Positions 7,928-18,906 are shown, counted from the stretch's first letter. The stretch: DNA of 64,000 nucleotides from Pseudolabrys sp. (GCA_029980465.1 JARYIJ010000001.1:2615501-2679500), one strand, 5' to 3'. Notes: generated by a model not told the origin, from the sequence alone. Numbers and translations: made by a program.

Positions 7928-8536
7928 ATGCGCTGGCGATTCCTGCTTCTGGTTCCGGTGGCGGCTTGGGCCGCAACGGCGGCACAGGCGGCCGACAGCA
8001 AGGACTGGGTCCAGCCCCCCGCCCAGCTGCCGCATGCGCAACAGCTCAGCGATCCCACCAGCAGTCTCGATTTCCTGTTCGACGCCCTGAAAATCGCGCC
8101 CGACGACGAGACCGCGCACGCGATCGAGCAGCGCATCTGGGCGATCTGGGCCGTGTCGAAAAGCGACACCGCCAATCTGCTGATGACGCGCGTGCGCAAG
8201 GCGATCGAGGACAAGGATCTCGACCTCGCCCTCAAGCTGCTCGACGCCATCGTGAGGATCAAGCCCGATTATGTCGAAGCCTGGAACCGGCGGGCGACGA
8301 TCTATTTCATGAAGAACGACTTCGGGAAGTCGCTTGCCGACATCCGCCACGTCCTCAAGCTCGAGCCTCGGCACTTCGGCGCGCTGTCCGGGCTCGGCCT
8401 TATTCTGCAGGAGCTCGGTGACGATCGGCACGCGCTCGACGTCTATCGCCGCGCCCTCGCCATCTATCCGCGATTGGAGCGGGTGCCCGATACCGTGAAG
8501 CGGCTCGAGGAGAAGGTCGAAGGCAAGGACATCTGA
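7928..8536 (+). CDS. Secreted TPR-repeat protein
   Basis: A 202-residue protein with a cleavable signal peptide (MRWRFLLLVPVAAW, likely cut after AQAA). The mature part contains about three tetratricopeptide repeats, including ALKLLDAIVRIKPDYVEAWN, then a block around LADIRHVLKLEPRHFGALSG and one around ALDVYRRALAIYP. It is probably a periplasmic protein-interaction module. It ends 23 bases before the convergent pyruvate kinase gene. Specific partner unknown. Confidence 0.8.
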   Translation: MRWRFLLLVPVAAWAATAAQAADSKDWVQPPAQLPHAQQLSDPTSSLDFLFDALKIAPDDETAHAIEQRIWAIWAVSKSDTANLLMTRVRKAIEDKDLDLALKLLDAIVRIKPDYVEAWNRRATIYFMKNDFGKSLADIRHVLKLEPRHFGALSGLGLILQELGDDRHALDVYRRALAIYPRLERVPDTVKRLEEKVEGKDI

Positions 8537-8559
8537 CGCGCGGTCGTCAACCGTCCTGC

Positions 8560-9996
8560 TCACTCGTCCTGCATTGTGTCCTGCCCGACGAAAGCCAGTC
8601 GCAGCATGTTGGTCGCGCCCGGCGTGCCGAGCGGCAGGCCGGCGGCGATGATGATGCGCTCGCCGGCCTTGGCGAAGCCTTCCTTGAAGGCGATGCGCGA
8701 GGCGCGGTTCACCATGTCGTCCTGGTCGTGCGCATCCTCGGTGACGACGCAATGCACGCCCCAGATCAGCGACAGGCGGCGGCCGGTCGCGACGTTCGGC
8801 GACAACGCGATGATCGGCGGCCTGGGGCGCTCGCGCGCGACGCGCAGGCCGGTCGAGCCTGACGACGTCCAGCACACGATCGCCGAGAGATCGAGCGTCT
8901 CGGCGATCTGCCGCGCGGCGTCGGAGATCGCGTCGGCGCCGGTCGCTTCCGGCTCGGCGCGCTGCGCGCTGATGATCGAGCGGTAATTCTGGTCGTGCTC
9001 AACCTCGATGGCGATGCGGTTCATCATCGCGACTGCTTCAGCCGGATACTGGCCGGCCGCCGATTCCGCCGACAGCATCACGGCGTCGGCACCCTCGAAG
9101 ATCGCCGCGGCGACATCGGAGACTTCGGCGCGGGTCGGCACCGGCGCGTTGATCATCGATTCCAGCATCTGCGTCGCCACGATCACCGGCTTGCCGGCGC
9201 GGCGGCCGAGCCGTGTCATCTGCTTCTGCACGCCCGGCACTTTCTCGAGCGGCATTTCAACGCCGAGATCGCCGCGCGCCACCATCAGGCCGTCGGCGAG
9301 GTCCATGATTTCGTCGAGCCGGTTCACCGCCTGCGGCTTCTCGATCTTGGCCATCACCGCGGCGCGGCCGCGCGTGATCTTCTTGGCCTCGGCGATGTCC
9401 TCGGGCCGCTGGATGAACGACAGCGCCACCCAGTCGATGCCGGCGTCGAGCGCGGCTTCGAGGTCGGATCGGTCTTTTGCCGCGAGCGCCGAGAAGGCCA
9501 GCGTCGAGTCGGGAAGGCTGACGCCCTTGCGGTCTGACAGCCTGCCACCGACTTCGACGCGCGTGACGATGTGCTTCGGCGAGGATTCGGTGACCGTGAG
9601 GCGCACCTTGCCGTCGTCGAGCAGCAGCGTGTGTCCCGGCTCGGCGGCGGCGAAGATTTCCGGATGTGGGAGCTGCACCCGCGTGGCATTGCCCGGGGCC
9701 GGGTCGGCGTCGAGCGTGAACGTGTCGTTCCGCTTGAGTTCGACGTGACCTCCACCGAAGGTCCCGAGCCGCAGCTTCGGACCCTGCAGGTCGACCAGAA
9801 TGCCGATCGGACGTTCGAATTCCGTCTCGACCGCGCGGATCATGCCGATCAATTCGCGCATGCGGTCGTGGCTCGTATGACTCATGTTGACGCGAAACAC
9901 GTCGGCGCCGGCCTGGAACAGCCTGCTGATCACCGCCGGCGTCGACGATGCCGGACCGAGCGTTGCGACGATCTTGGCGCGGCGCAGCCGTCTCAT
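8560..9996 (-). CDS. pyk: Pyruvate kinase
   Basis: A 478-residue pyruvate kinase converting phosphoenolpyruvate and ADP to pyruvate and ATP. The N-terminus KIVATLGPASS, the RVNMSH substrate loop, the catalytic-lysine segment AKIEKPQAV, the metal site ARGDLGVE and the MLSAESA motif are all intact, and length is typical. Its start overlaps the stop of the DUF1036 gene (ATGA), which itself overlaps glycerate kinase. The operon thus joins glycerate 2-kinase to pyruvate kinase, separated only by the enolase step. Confidence 0.96.
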   Translation of the reverse strand: MRRLRRAKIVATLGPASSTPAVISRLFQAGADVFRVNMSHTSHDRMRELIGMIRAVETEFERPIGILVDLQGPKLRLGTFGGGHVELKRNDTFTLDADPAPGNATRVQLPHPEIFAAAEPGHTLLLDDGKVRLTVTESSPKHIVTRVEVGGRLSDRKGVSLPDSTLAFSALAAKDRSDLEAALDAGIDWVALSFIQRPEDIAEAKKITRGRAAVMAKIEKPQAVNRLDEIMDLADGLMVARGDLGVEMPLEKVPGVQKQMTRLGRRAGKPVIVATQMLESMINAPVPTRAEVSDVAAAIFEGADAVMLSAESAAGQYPAEAVAMMNRIAIEVEHDQNYRSIISAQRAEPEATGADAISDAARQIAETLDLSAIVCWTSSGSTGLRVARERPRPPIIALSPNVATGRRLSLIWGVHCVVTEDAHDQDDMVNRASRIAFKEGFAKAGERIIIAAGLPLGTPGATNMLRLAFVGQDTMQDE

Positions 9997-10574
9997 GGCT
10001 TCGGGCTTCCCTTCGGAATTGTCGTCGGCGCCGCCCCCGGCACCTTCGGTGTCGCCGGCGACGGCGCTTGCTCTGCATTATCGGTAAGCTGCACGGTCCA
10101 CGACCGCTGCTCGCCGGTGTCGATCTCGAAATAGCCCGTGCGGTCGTAACCGCGCGCCAGGCAATTCTCCGTGCCCCGGATCGTGAACTCCTTGTCGCGC
10201 GAGCACATATACGCGTGACCGGACCATTCGCCGCCGCGGTCGTAATCGACAGCGTAGATGTAATAATAGCGCGCGACCAGCGCGCCGCGCAGCAGCGTCT
10301 CGCACGAGCGTGCCGAGACGTTCCACCATCCTTCGGTCATCCAGCCCTCGGCGTCCTTGTAGCCGAGCGCGACGCCGACCCGGCTGCCGGTATTGTTGCA
10401 GAGGCGGAAATCGGCGTGGGCGGCCGGAACGAAGGATATCAGAAGAAAGCCCGCGAGCACCGCAGGCCAGAGCGCGCGACGACGGAAAACGGGGGCGGGG
10501 AGGCGAGCCAATATCACGATTGGGGCGTGCTGCGATTCGCTTCGGATTTCGCGCTGGAGATTAGGGTCTGTCAA
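9993..10574 (-). CDS. DUF1036 secreted protein
   Basis: About 193 residues with a hydrophobic signal segment (LWPAVLAGFLLISFVPAAHA) and a DUF1036 domain starting DFRLCNN. The domain has several conserved aromatic and Cys residues, for example CETLLRG and MCSRDKEFT, possibly in disulfides. Function of the family is unknown. No in-frame ATG precedes the signal peptide; a TTG at 10574 is used here, and TTG at 10511 would also keep the signal. It overlaps both glycerate kinase and pyruvate kinase genes, an odd place for a periplasmic protein. Confidence 0.8.
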   Translation of the reverse strand: MTDPNLQREIRSESQHAPIVILARLPAPVFRRRALWPAVLAGFLLISFVPAAHADFRLCNNTGSRVGVALGYKDAEGWMTEGWWNVSARSCETLLRGALVARYYYIYAVDYDRGGEWSGHAYMCSRDKEFTIRGTENCLARGYDRTGYFEIDTGEQRSWTVQLTDNAEQAPSPATPKVPGAAPTTIPKGSPKP

Positions 10575-11850
10575 CGACGATAACGCGAAGGTCGTTGACG
10601 TTGGTGAAGGTCGGCCCGGTCATCACGAGGTCGCCCAGCCGCGTGAAGAACCCGGTTGAATCGTTGTCATCGAGGTATGCGGCAGCATCGAGGCCGAGCG
10701 TGCGGGCCCGCTCGACCGTGCTGCCGTCGGCAAAGGCGCCGGCTGGATCCGTCGCGGAGCCGGCGCCACCGTCGGTGCCGTCGGTGTCGGCGGCGAGCGC
10801 GCCGATACCGGATGCGCCATCGAGCGCAATAGCCAATGCAAGGGCATATTCCTGGTTTGGCCCGCCGCGGCCGTGACCGCGAATGGTCACCGTAAGTTCG
10901 CCGCCGGAGAGGATAACCGCGCGCTTGCCTTGCGCCGCGAGGTCGAGCGCCATCCTGGCATGCGCGGTAGCGACCTCGCGCGCTTCGCCTTCGACGCGGT
11001 CGCCGAGCGTGACGACGTCGTAGCCTGCCGCCTTTGCCCCGGCCTCGACGGCCTTGAGCGCGTCGAGCGGACGCGCCGCGATCCGGAACGCCGTGTTGGC
11101 GAAGATCGGGTCGCCGGGCTTCGGCGTCTCGTTGGCCGGATCGTTCAACGCGCGGACCACCGTGTCTGGCAAGGTGAGTTTGTAGCGCGCGACGATCTCC
11201 CGCGCGTCGGCGAGCGTGGTCGGGTCGGGCACCGTCGGTCCCGAGCCGATCGCCGACGGCTCGTCACGCGGCACATCGGAGATCGCGATCGTCACGACAT
11301 GAGACGGATAGGCGCGCTTGGCCAGCCGTCCGCCCTTGATGCGCGACAGGTGCTTCCGCACGGTGTTGATCTCGCCGATCGTGGCGCCGGAGCGTAGCAG
11401 CGCGCGCGTCACCGTCTGCTTGTCGGCGAAGCTGATGCCTTGCGCCGGCGCGATCCAGTTTGCCGAGGCGCCGCCGGACATCAGCACCAGAACCAGGTCG
11501 TGGGGGCCGGCGCCTTCCGCAAGCGTCAACGCCTTCTCGGCGGCCTTGAGTCCGGCCTCGTCGGGGACCGGATGTCCGGCTTCGATCATTTCGATGCGGC
11601 GAGTCGGGCGTCCGTAGCCGTGGCGCGCCACCGCAACGCCGGTGACACGGCTGGCCGGTAGCTTCATCGTGACGAGATAATGAGCTTCGGCCGTTTCGCC
11701 CATCGAGCCGGCGGCCTTGCCGGCGGCGAGGACGATGAGACGGCCCCTGGGCGGCTCGGGCAGGACGGGCGGCAGGAAGGATGCCGGATGTGCGGCCTTG
11801 ACCGCCGTTTCGAACAGGTCGAGCAGAAACTGGCGTGGCTGGGGTGGCAT
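10561..11850 (-). CDS. Glycerate 2-kinase (MOFRL family)
   Basis: A 429-residue MOFRL-family glycerate kinase (TtuD/GckA type) phosphorylating glycerate to 2-phosphoglycerate. The N-terminal domain shows AAGKAAGSM and LMSGGASA; the C-terminal MOFRL domain shows SGGELTVT followed by GRGGPNQEYAL and DTDGTDG. The ATG at 11850 was chosen because it begins a normal family N-terminus; the open frame runs 618 bases further upstream across the divergent DUF1244 gene without homology. Older annotations name such proteins hydroxypyruvate reductase. Confidence 0.92.
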   Translation of the reverse strand: MPPQPRQFLLDLFETAVKAAHPASFLPPVLPEPPRGRLIVLAAGKAAGSMGETAEAHYLVTMKLPASRVTGVAVARHGYGRPTRRIEMIEAGHPVPDEAGLKAAEKALTLAEGAGPHDLVLVLMSGGASANWIAPAQGISFADKQTVTRALLRSGATIGEINTVRKHLSRIKGGRLAKRAYPSHVVTIAISDVPRDEPSAIGSGPTVPDPTTLADAREIVARYKLTLPDTVVRALNDPANETPKPGDPIFANTAFRIAARPLDALKAVEAGAKAAGYDVVTLGDRVEGEAREVATAHARMALDLAAQGKRAVILSGGELTVTIRGHGRGGPNQEYALALAIALDGASGIGALAADTDGTDGGAGSATDPAGAFADGSTVERARTLGLDAAAYLDDNDSTGFFTRLGDLVMTGPTFTNVNDLRVIVVDRP

Positions 11851-11957
11851 AAGCTGACGGTTCCGGCGGTCGCGCGCCACTAAACGTGCCCCGGCACGCT
11901 CTGGCAAGCGCGGCGAGGCGTTATTATGTTGAACGATCGGAAGAAAGGACGCTGGCC

Positions 11958-12266
11958 ATGGACGACAAGACCCGCACCGAGCTTGAGGCCGCGGTTTACC
12001 GCCGCTTGGTCGAGCATCTGCGGTCGCGCACCGATATCCAGAATATCGACCTGATGAACCTCGCCGGTTTCTGCCGCAACTGCCTGTCGAACTGGATGAA
12101 AGACGCCGCCGATGCCAAGGGCGTCGCGATGACGAAAGACGAAAGCCGTGAGATCGTCTACGGCATGCCGTATGATGAGTGGCGCGCCCGATACCAGAAA
12201 GAGGCCTCACCGCAGCAGAAGGCCGCTTTCGAGAAAGCAAGCGCCAAGTCGGGCGCCAAGCACTGA
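11958..12266 (+). CDS. DUF1244 domain protein
   Basis: A 102-residue cytosolic protein of the DUF1244 family, with the conserved GFCRNCLSNWM segment near residue 37 and YDEWRARYQ near 75. The Cys pair might bind a metal. Function is unknown. Start ATG at 11958 follows GAAAGGAC. It is divergent from glycerate kinase and lies 143 bases before gapR on the same strand. Confidence 0.88.
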   Translation: MDDKTRTELEAAVYRRLVEHLRSRTDIQNIDLMNLAGFCRNCLSNWMKDAADAKGVAMTKDESREIVYGMPYDEWRARYQKEASPQQKAAFEKASAKSGAKH

Positions 12267-12409
12267 CAAGAAAATAAATCTCCGCCGCTGTGGAGCGGTG
12301 TGGATGTCGGGGGCTTCCGATTGACGGCGGCGCTCCGCCGCAAGATTTTCCGGCACATATATCGAACCGAGAAGGCGGGCCACCCGCCTGCTCACGCCAG
12401 GAGATTGTG

Positions 12410-12691
12410 ATGTCCGCCAATGCTGCCGCCGCCCACGATGACGACCGGCCCGCGACCCGTTTCGCCAAGGATCAGCTCAAGTCGATCATCGAGCGTATCG
12501 AGAAGCTCGAAGAGGAAAAGAAGGCGACCGGCGACGACATTAAGGAGATCTACGCCGAGGCCAAGGGCAACGGCTTCGACGTCAGGGCGCTGCGCACGAT
12601 CGTCCGGCTGCGCAAGATGGACACCGACGAGCGCCGCGAGCAGGAAGCTGTGCTCGAGACCTATATGCACGCGCTGGGAATGCTGAACTAG
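12410..12691 (+). CDS. gapR: GapR-type nucleoid-associated protein (DUF2312)
   Basis: A 93-residue DUF2312 protein. The core with [20 protein letters not shown] and [20 protein letters not shown] matches GapR, which in Caulobacter clamps overtwisted DNA ahead of forks and RNA polymerase and stimulates topoisomerases (established knowledge). The N-terminus is a short disordered tail. ATG at 12410 follows AGGAG. The 143-base leader has two short GC hairpins, one being AGGCGGGccaCCCGCCT near 12371-12387. Confidence 0.92.
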   Translation: MSANAAAAHDDDRPATRFAKDQLKSIIERIEKLEEEKKATGDDIKEIYAEAKGNGFDVRALRTIVRLRKMDTDERREQEAVLETYMHALGMLN

Positions 12692-12716
12692 CTTTTGCGG
12701 AGCATGACGGCAACGG

Positions 12717-14231
12717 CTACCGCTGCAGCCACGCCGTATGAACCGGCGAGGTCAGCGTCGCCAGGAACACCACGGCGCGTCCGCTGAACGTGTCGGTGTC
12801 GAGACCGCCGGTCGGATCCGACGAGAAGCCCATCAGCACGACAGGCGACGTCGGCTTGTGCAGGAACGGCGCGAGTTGGCGCGCGTCGCTGTGGCCGGTC
12901 CGCAGCGCCGTCATGTATTCGCTGACGTTCGGCGTCAGCACCGCGGCGCGTAGCCACGGATTGTCGACGCGATAGTCGATCCGCACCGCCGCCGGTGTCG
13001 CGGCCGCAAAGCGATCGCTGAATGTCGAGGTCGCGGGCGCCGTGTCCGGCGCTGCCGCAGCGATTGTGGCGCCCATCGGCTTTGCATGCTGCGCCGCATA
13101 GGCGGGTCCAAGCGCGGACGGGTCGCCGGCATAGGCGAGGGCCTCGTTGGCGCTGGCCGTTATCATCGGGCCGCTGGCGGCAATGTCACCCGGCAGGGCA
13201 GGCCGGCTGTACGGAGTTGGGATGAGGCTCGCAACGACGGCATTCGGGACCGGCCGGCCTTTCGGCAGCGGCGGCATGAACGTGGCCGTCGCGATTCGTG
13301 CCGGAATGCCCAGGCTGGCCACGACGGCCGGCGCTTTCGCCGGATGGGCCGGCGCGGCGTCGGCAAGCCGTTCGTTGGCCTGCTCGCCGCGCCTGCCGAA
13401 ATCGAATATGGCGAGCGAGGCGCGTTGCGACGGCTTCTCGACCGTGCGGTCCGCAACCTGCTCCTGATGCGACGTGATGACGCCGGCCTCGCGCGCCTCC
13501 GCCAGCGATAGCGCGGACGGCGAGTGGCCCTCGTGTTCGACCTTGGCCAGCGCCTGCGCGTAACCGGACAGCGGCATGCCGTCCGACGGAACGTGAACGG
13601 TGCGGCCGTCCGGGAACACTTTCATGAGTTGCGCGCGGGCCATGCGCGGCCAGTGCCGGATCGAGCCGGTATCGAGATGGACGAACGGCGAGCCGGACGT
13701 CGGATAGAAGCCGACGCCGCCGCGTTGCAGCCGCAAGCCGACCTCGCGGATTTTTTCCAGCGGAACGCCGGGAATGTAGAAGTCGATGGCGTCGCCCTTG
13801 CTGTGCAGGCTGTATTGCGCGACGCCGCTCGATCGCTCGCGCAGCATCGCGTTGGTGCCCGGCGAGCGATAGCCGCAGATGATCTGGATGGGTTCCGTGC
13901 CGCCGACCTCGCGATTGACCTCCCACAGCAGGTCGAACAGGTGCGGGTCCATGTCGACTTCCTTTTCCTTGCGCCAGTCGCGCAGGAACCAGTCGAGTTT
14001 CTTCAGCGCGGCCTCGTCGTAGCGGCCGTTGCGCTTGTAGGTGATCGTGATGTTTTCGCCGGTGTGGACGTGGTGGAACGAAATGGTGCGGGTGTCGCCT
14101 TCGGCGCGGGCGCCTTGCAGGTCGCTGTTTCCGGCAATCAGGGCAACCACCGCGACGCCGGCGATCAGGCTCGCACGCGCACACCCGCGCACTGAACGCC
14201 TATGAACCGTCGCGGTCCCGTTCGAACCCAC
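12717..14231 (-). CDS. DUF882 (M15-like peptidase domain) exported protein
   Basis: A 504-residue exported protein. After an N-terminal signal segment (near residues 20-45) comes a DUF882/peptidase M15 domain at roughly 50-200: CGYRSPGTN, then SLHSKGDAID and FVHLDTG carry the zinc and catalytic His/Asp residues. It probably cleaves peptide cross-links in peptidoglycan. The remaining 300 residues are Ala/Pro-rich and poorly conserved, likely an envelope linker. The start is a GTG with GGGGGAT upstream. A peptidoglycan transpeptidase gene lies directly upstream on the same strand. Confidence 0.85.
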   Translation of the reverse strand: MGSNGTATVHRRSVRGCARASLIAGVAVVALIAGNSDLQGARAEGDTRTISFHHVHTGENITITYKRNGRYDEAALKKLDWFLRDWRKEKEVDMDPHLFDLLWEVNREVGGTEPIQIICGYRSPGTNAMLRERSSGVAQYSLHSKGDAIDFYIPGVPLEKIREVGLRLQRGGVGFYPTSGSPFVHLDTGSIRHWPRMARAQLMKVFPDGRTVHVPSDGMPLSGYAQALAKVEHEGHSPSALSLAEAREAGVITSHQEQVADRTVEKPSQRASLAIFDFGRRGEQANERLADAAPAHPAKAPAVVASLGIPARIATATFMPPLPKGRPVPNAVVASLIPTPYSRPALPGDIAASGPMITASANEALAYAGDPSALGPAYAAQHAKPMGATIAAAAPDTAPATSTFSDRFAAATPAAVRIDYRVDNPWLRAAVLTPNVSEYMTALRTGHSDARQLAPFLHKPTSPVVLMGFSSDPTGGLDTDTFSGRAVVFLATLTSPVHTAWLQR

Positions 14232-14304
14232 TTGCCATCCCCCTGTGGCGTCGGGTTCATACAGCCCCGCGGAGCCACGGTATCGGTACTCTCGACCGTC
14301 CCGG

Positions 14305-14319
14305 TTAACGTGCGCTTAG
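14305..14319. promoter_or_regulatory. Near-consensus CtrA-type site
   Basis: TTAA, seven bases, then TTAG, one mismatch from the CtrA consensus TTAA-N7-TTAA. It is 74 bases upstream of the DUF882 start. With one mismatch a chance match is possible. Confidence 0.3.
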
Positions 14320-14419
14320 CCTGCGCGTCGATAGTCGGCTGAGTATAGGCCAAAAGAGTGTGGCGGAAAGCGGACACGCCGTTCGAGACGGCGCGGAACG
14401 CGAGGACTGAAAAGTTCCG

Positions 14420-16210
14420 TCAGCGCGAGATGCGCTCGAAGAATTGCAACGGATTCTGCGCCTCACGGCGCTCGACGCGGCGCAGGATTTCCTGGTAGCC
14501 CTTGTCCGATCCGAGGGCGCGCCCGGGATCGCGTGGCGGCGTGATATCGGCGACCTTGCGCTCGTCACTGCCGAGGATGTCGTGGATGCGGGCGTCGAAG
14601 CCGTAGAGGTCGTCGCGCAGTTGCAGCTTGCCGGACTCGTCGACGAAGGCGGTCTGGTAGGTGAGGTGGACCGTCGGCCGGTTCGTCAGCGTGAAGGTGT
14701 GCTCCTCATGTCCGAACAGCTTGACGATGTCGCGCGCGGCCGGAGTCGGTGCCGGCGTCGCCATGCTCAGGATAATCTCGCCGAACTTCGTCGGGTCTTC
14801 GACGCGCATGCAGCCGTGGCTGAAGGCGCGCTTATCGGAGGCGAATAGCCGCTTGTCCGGGGTGTCGTGCAGATACACCTGGAACCTGTTTGGGAAATTG
14901 AACTTGATGCGACCGAGCGCGTTGGCGGCGCCGGGCGGCTGCACCACGCTGATATGGCCGTCGGGGCTGCGTTTCACCTCGAGGCCGAGACGCTCGAAGA
15001 TGCGGGGATCGCTCGCGTAGCGAGGCAGGTATTCGTTCTGGATGATCGACTGCGGCACGTGCCAGGACGGATTGACGATGACGGTATCCATCGAGGCGGT
15101 CAGCAGCGGCGTCGGCGTCTGCGGCCTGCCGGCCACAATCTTGGTGTGCCAGACCTCGCGGCCGTCGCGCACGACGCGGAGCGAATAGTCGGGGATGTTG
15201 ACCATCACATAATCGCGGCCGAGGTCGTGCGGCAGCCAGCGCCAGCGCTCCATGTTGGCCGTGACGATGTCGATCTGTTTCGACGCCGGAATGGCGACGG
15301 GGCCGTTGATGACCGCCAGCGTACGGGCGTCGAGAGCGCCGTCGGCGCGCAGCCGCGCGTGCCTCTGCAGCGTCGCCACCGCGCGGGCGGCACGCATGTC
15401 GTAGGTCGTATCGTTCGGATTCCTGGCGTGCAGCCCCAGCTTTGCCCGCAGTGCGGGCACGCGCGGGTCCCGCATGCCGGGATGCAGCGTGGGGCCGTTC
15501 GGAATGCGGTCGTCGCGCGTCACCTCGGCGCTGGCCGCGGCGCGCAGGGCCGCGAGCTTGTCCTTGAGCGCGTGAAAGCCGGCGGTCGGCGGATTGAAGC
15601 TCTCGAACGTCGCATTGACGTCGCTCGAGCTCATGATGTCGCTCAGCAGGATGGCCGGATCCGGCGCGCGGACGCCGTAATCGATGTCGGAGAACACGCG
15701 AGCCGGCGCGATGCGGCCGGTTTCGAGGTGGCGCGCATAGTCGAGCACCGACCGCGTGAGGCGAACGTCGTCCTGGGCCAGCGCCGCCGCGTCCCCGTTG
15801 AAGCCCGGGATCGGATAATCGGCCGGATCGAGACCGTCGGCGGCGGCGTTCTTGAGCCGCGAGATGACCGCCTCGGCGCGCGGCGTGAGTGCGCTATCCT
15901 TGATCCAGATCGGCGCAAAATTGTGCGCCTTGTAATAGGCCGTCGCGGTGGCGCGCTCGGCGTTGCGGGGCATCAGCCGTGCCACCTGGCCGCCACTGAC
16001 GAGGCTGCGCAGCGCATCGGAAATACCGGCATCAATGTCGACGATGGGCGCAGGCGATGGCGCAGTCGGCGCGGCAGTCGCCGATGGAGGCGATGACGGC
16101 GGCGGGAGCGCCGTGTCCGGCGCGGCCAGAGCGGCGGACGCGGGCACGACGGCGATTAGCATCAACGTCAGGCCTGTGGACAGGCGGTCGAGGACTTTAC
16201 GCATACTCAT
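14420..16210 (-). CDS. L,D-transpeptidase, YcbB/LdtD-like
   Basis: A 596-residue periplasmic enzyme. A signal peptide (residues about 12-30) is followed by a Pro/Ala/Ser linker, an YcbB-type scaffold domain, a peptidoglycan-binding region around residues 245-300, and a YkuD catalytic domain ending in SHGCMRVEDP near residue 465, with the active-site Cys. It makes 3-3 cross-links in peptidoglycan. It lies upstream of the DUF882 peptidase gene on the same strand, so the two may act together on the wall, although 188 bases separate them. Confidence 0.92.
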   Translation of the reverse strand: MSMRKVLDRLSTGLTLMLIAVVPASAALAAPDTALPPPSSPPSATAAPTAPSPAPIVDIDAGISDALRSLVSGGQVARLMPRNAERATATAYYKAHNFAPIWIKDSALTPRAEAVISRLKNAAADGLDPADYPIPGFNGDAAALAQDDVRLTRSVLDYARHLETGRIAPARVFSDIDYGVRAPDPAILLSDIMSSSDVNATFESFNPPTAGFHALKDKLAALRAAASAEVTRDDRIPNGPTLHPGMRDPRVPALRAKLGLHARNPNDTTYDMRAARAVATLQRHARLRADGALDARTLAVINGPVAIPASKQIDIVTANMERWRWLPHDLGRDYVMVNIPDYSLRVVRDGREVWHTKIVAGRPQTPTPLLTASMDTVIVNPSWHVPQSIIQNEYLPRYASDPRIFERLGLEVKRSPDGHISVVQPPGAANALGRIKFNFPNRFQVYLHDTPDKRLFASDKRAFSHGCMRVEDPTKFGEIILSMATPAPTPAARDIVKLFGHEEHTFTLTNRPTVHLTYQTAFVDESGKLQLRDDLYGFDARIHDILGSDERKVADITPPRDPGRALGSDKGYQEILRRVERREAQNPLQFFERISR

Positions 16211-16316
16211 TCCACACCATTATCCGCGCAGTATGCGTCTGAACGTCAGGGCGCTCGACCGCTTTCGCGGATCAGTTCGGAACAAGGCTAAGCGACGTGG
16301 TTAAAGCCGAGGGCAT

Positions 16317-17792
<1,476 letters not shown>

Positions 17793-17869
17793 ACCAACTC
17801 CACGGGCGCACGAAGGACCACGAAAACTCGACCGGCTGTGCCGAATTGGTGCAATGTCGCCGAACAGCC

Positions 17870-17884
17870 TTAATGCGGTGTTAA
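17870..17884. promoter_or_regulatory. Predicted CtrA-binding site
   Basis: Exact palindrome-spaced TTAA (17870-17873), seven bases, TTAA (17881-17884) in a GC-rich divergent intergenic region, 78 bases from the sigma-54 regulator start and 43 from the DmeF start. The surrounding GC content makes chance less likely than in AT-rich DNA. Confidence 0.45.
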
Positions 17885-17926
17885 GGGCGCGCGCGGCGCC
17901 CGTATCACAAACCGAATGGAGTGCCG

Positions 17927-18871
17927 ATGCATAGCCACTCGATCGAGCCATGGACGCATGACCACGTCTTTCTCGGCGCAGGCCACCGGCGCAACGAGCG
18001 GCGAGTCTGGCTCGTCGTCGCGTTGACGGTCGTCATGATGATCGGGGAGATTGCCGGCGGTCACATCTTCGGCTCACTCGCGCTGACGGCGGACGGCTGG
18101 CACATGTCGACCCATGCCGCCGCTTTGGGCATCTCGGGCGCGGCGTATCTGCTGGCCCGGCGTCACCGTCACAATGCCCGCTTCACCTTCGGCACCGGCA
18201 AGTTCGGCGATCTCGCCGCGTTCACCAGTGCGATCCTGCTGACGGTCGTGGCCGCCGCCATCGTTTATGAGTCCGTGCTGCGTCTCGGCGCGCCGGTCGC
18301 CATCCATTATCGCGAGGCGATTGCGATCGCCGTGCTCGGGCTGTCGGTCAATCTCGTCAGCGCCTTGCTGCTCGGTCACGACGATTATCACGGCCACAGC
18401 CACGGGCATGAGCACGAGGGTGTGCCTCACGGTCATGCTCACCACGATCACAACATGAGGTCCGCCTATCTGCACGTGCTCGCCGATGCGGCGACGTCGG
18501 TCGCGGCCATTGCGGGCCTGGCGATCGCCTGGCGATTCGACTGGCCGTTCATCGATCCGCTGGTCGGTCTTCTCGGCGCGACCGTGATCGCCAGTTGGGC
18601 GGTGTCGCTCATCCGCAGTTGCAGCGCGGTTTTGCTCGACACCGTGCCGGATTCGCATCTCGAGACGATGATCAGGCAGCGGCTCGAGCTCAAGGACGAC
18701 CGCGTTACTGATCTTCATCTTTGGCGCGTCGGCCCCGGCCATGCCGCCGCGGTCATTGCCCTGGTCAGCGACCATCCGAAGCCGCCGTCGGTCTATAAAA
18801 AGCGGCTCGCGGGACTGCGTGGATTGAGCCACATCACGCTGGAGGTCGAACAATGCCCCGATCATCATTAG
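17927..18871 (+). CDS. dmeF: Cation diffusion facilitator, DmeF-like Co/Ni exporter
   Basis: A 314-residue CDF antiporter with six predicted membrane helices. The transport-site motifs are ADGWHMSTHA in helix 2, typical of the DmeF group, and HVLAD in helix 5; a His-rich cytoplasmic loop (HDDYHGHSHGHEH and onward) lies between helices 4 and 5. It should export Co(II)/Ni(II) from the cytosol. ATG at 17927 has GGAG five bases upstream; a GTG two codons earlier is possible. No RcnR/DmeR repressor gene is adjacent. Confidence 0.88.
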   Translation: MHSHSIEPWTHDHVFLGAGHRRNERRVWLVVALTVVMMIGEIAGGHIFGSLALTADGWHMSTHAAALGISGAAYLLARRHRHNARFTFGTGKFGDLAAFTSAILLTVVAAAIVYESVLRLGAPVAIHYREAIAIAVLGLSVNLVSALLLGHDDYHGHSHGHEHEGVPHGHAHHDHNMRSAYLHVLADAATSVAAIAGLAIAWRFDWPFIDPLVGLLGATVIASWAVSLIRSCSAVLLDTVPDSHLETMIRQRLELKDDRVTDLHLWRVGPGHAAAVIALVSDHPKPPSVYKKRLAGLRGLSHITLEVEQCPDHH

Positions 18872-18906
18872 ACTGAATGCACCCGTCTCCCCTCTGAGAA
18901 GTCTCC

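Noticed and set aside
11851..12468. N-terminal extension of the glycerate kinase frame by 206 codons
   Set aside because: It overlaps the opposite-strand DUF1244 gene and has Arg/Ser-rich content without homology; the ATG at 11850 gives the normal family start.
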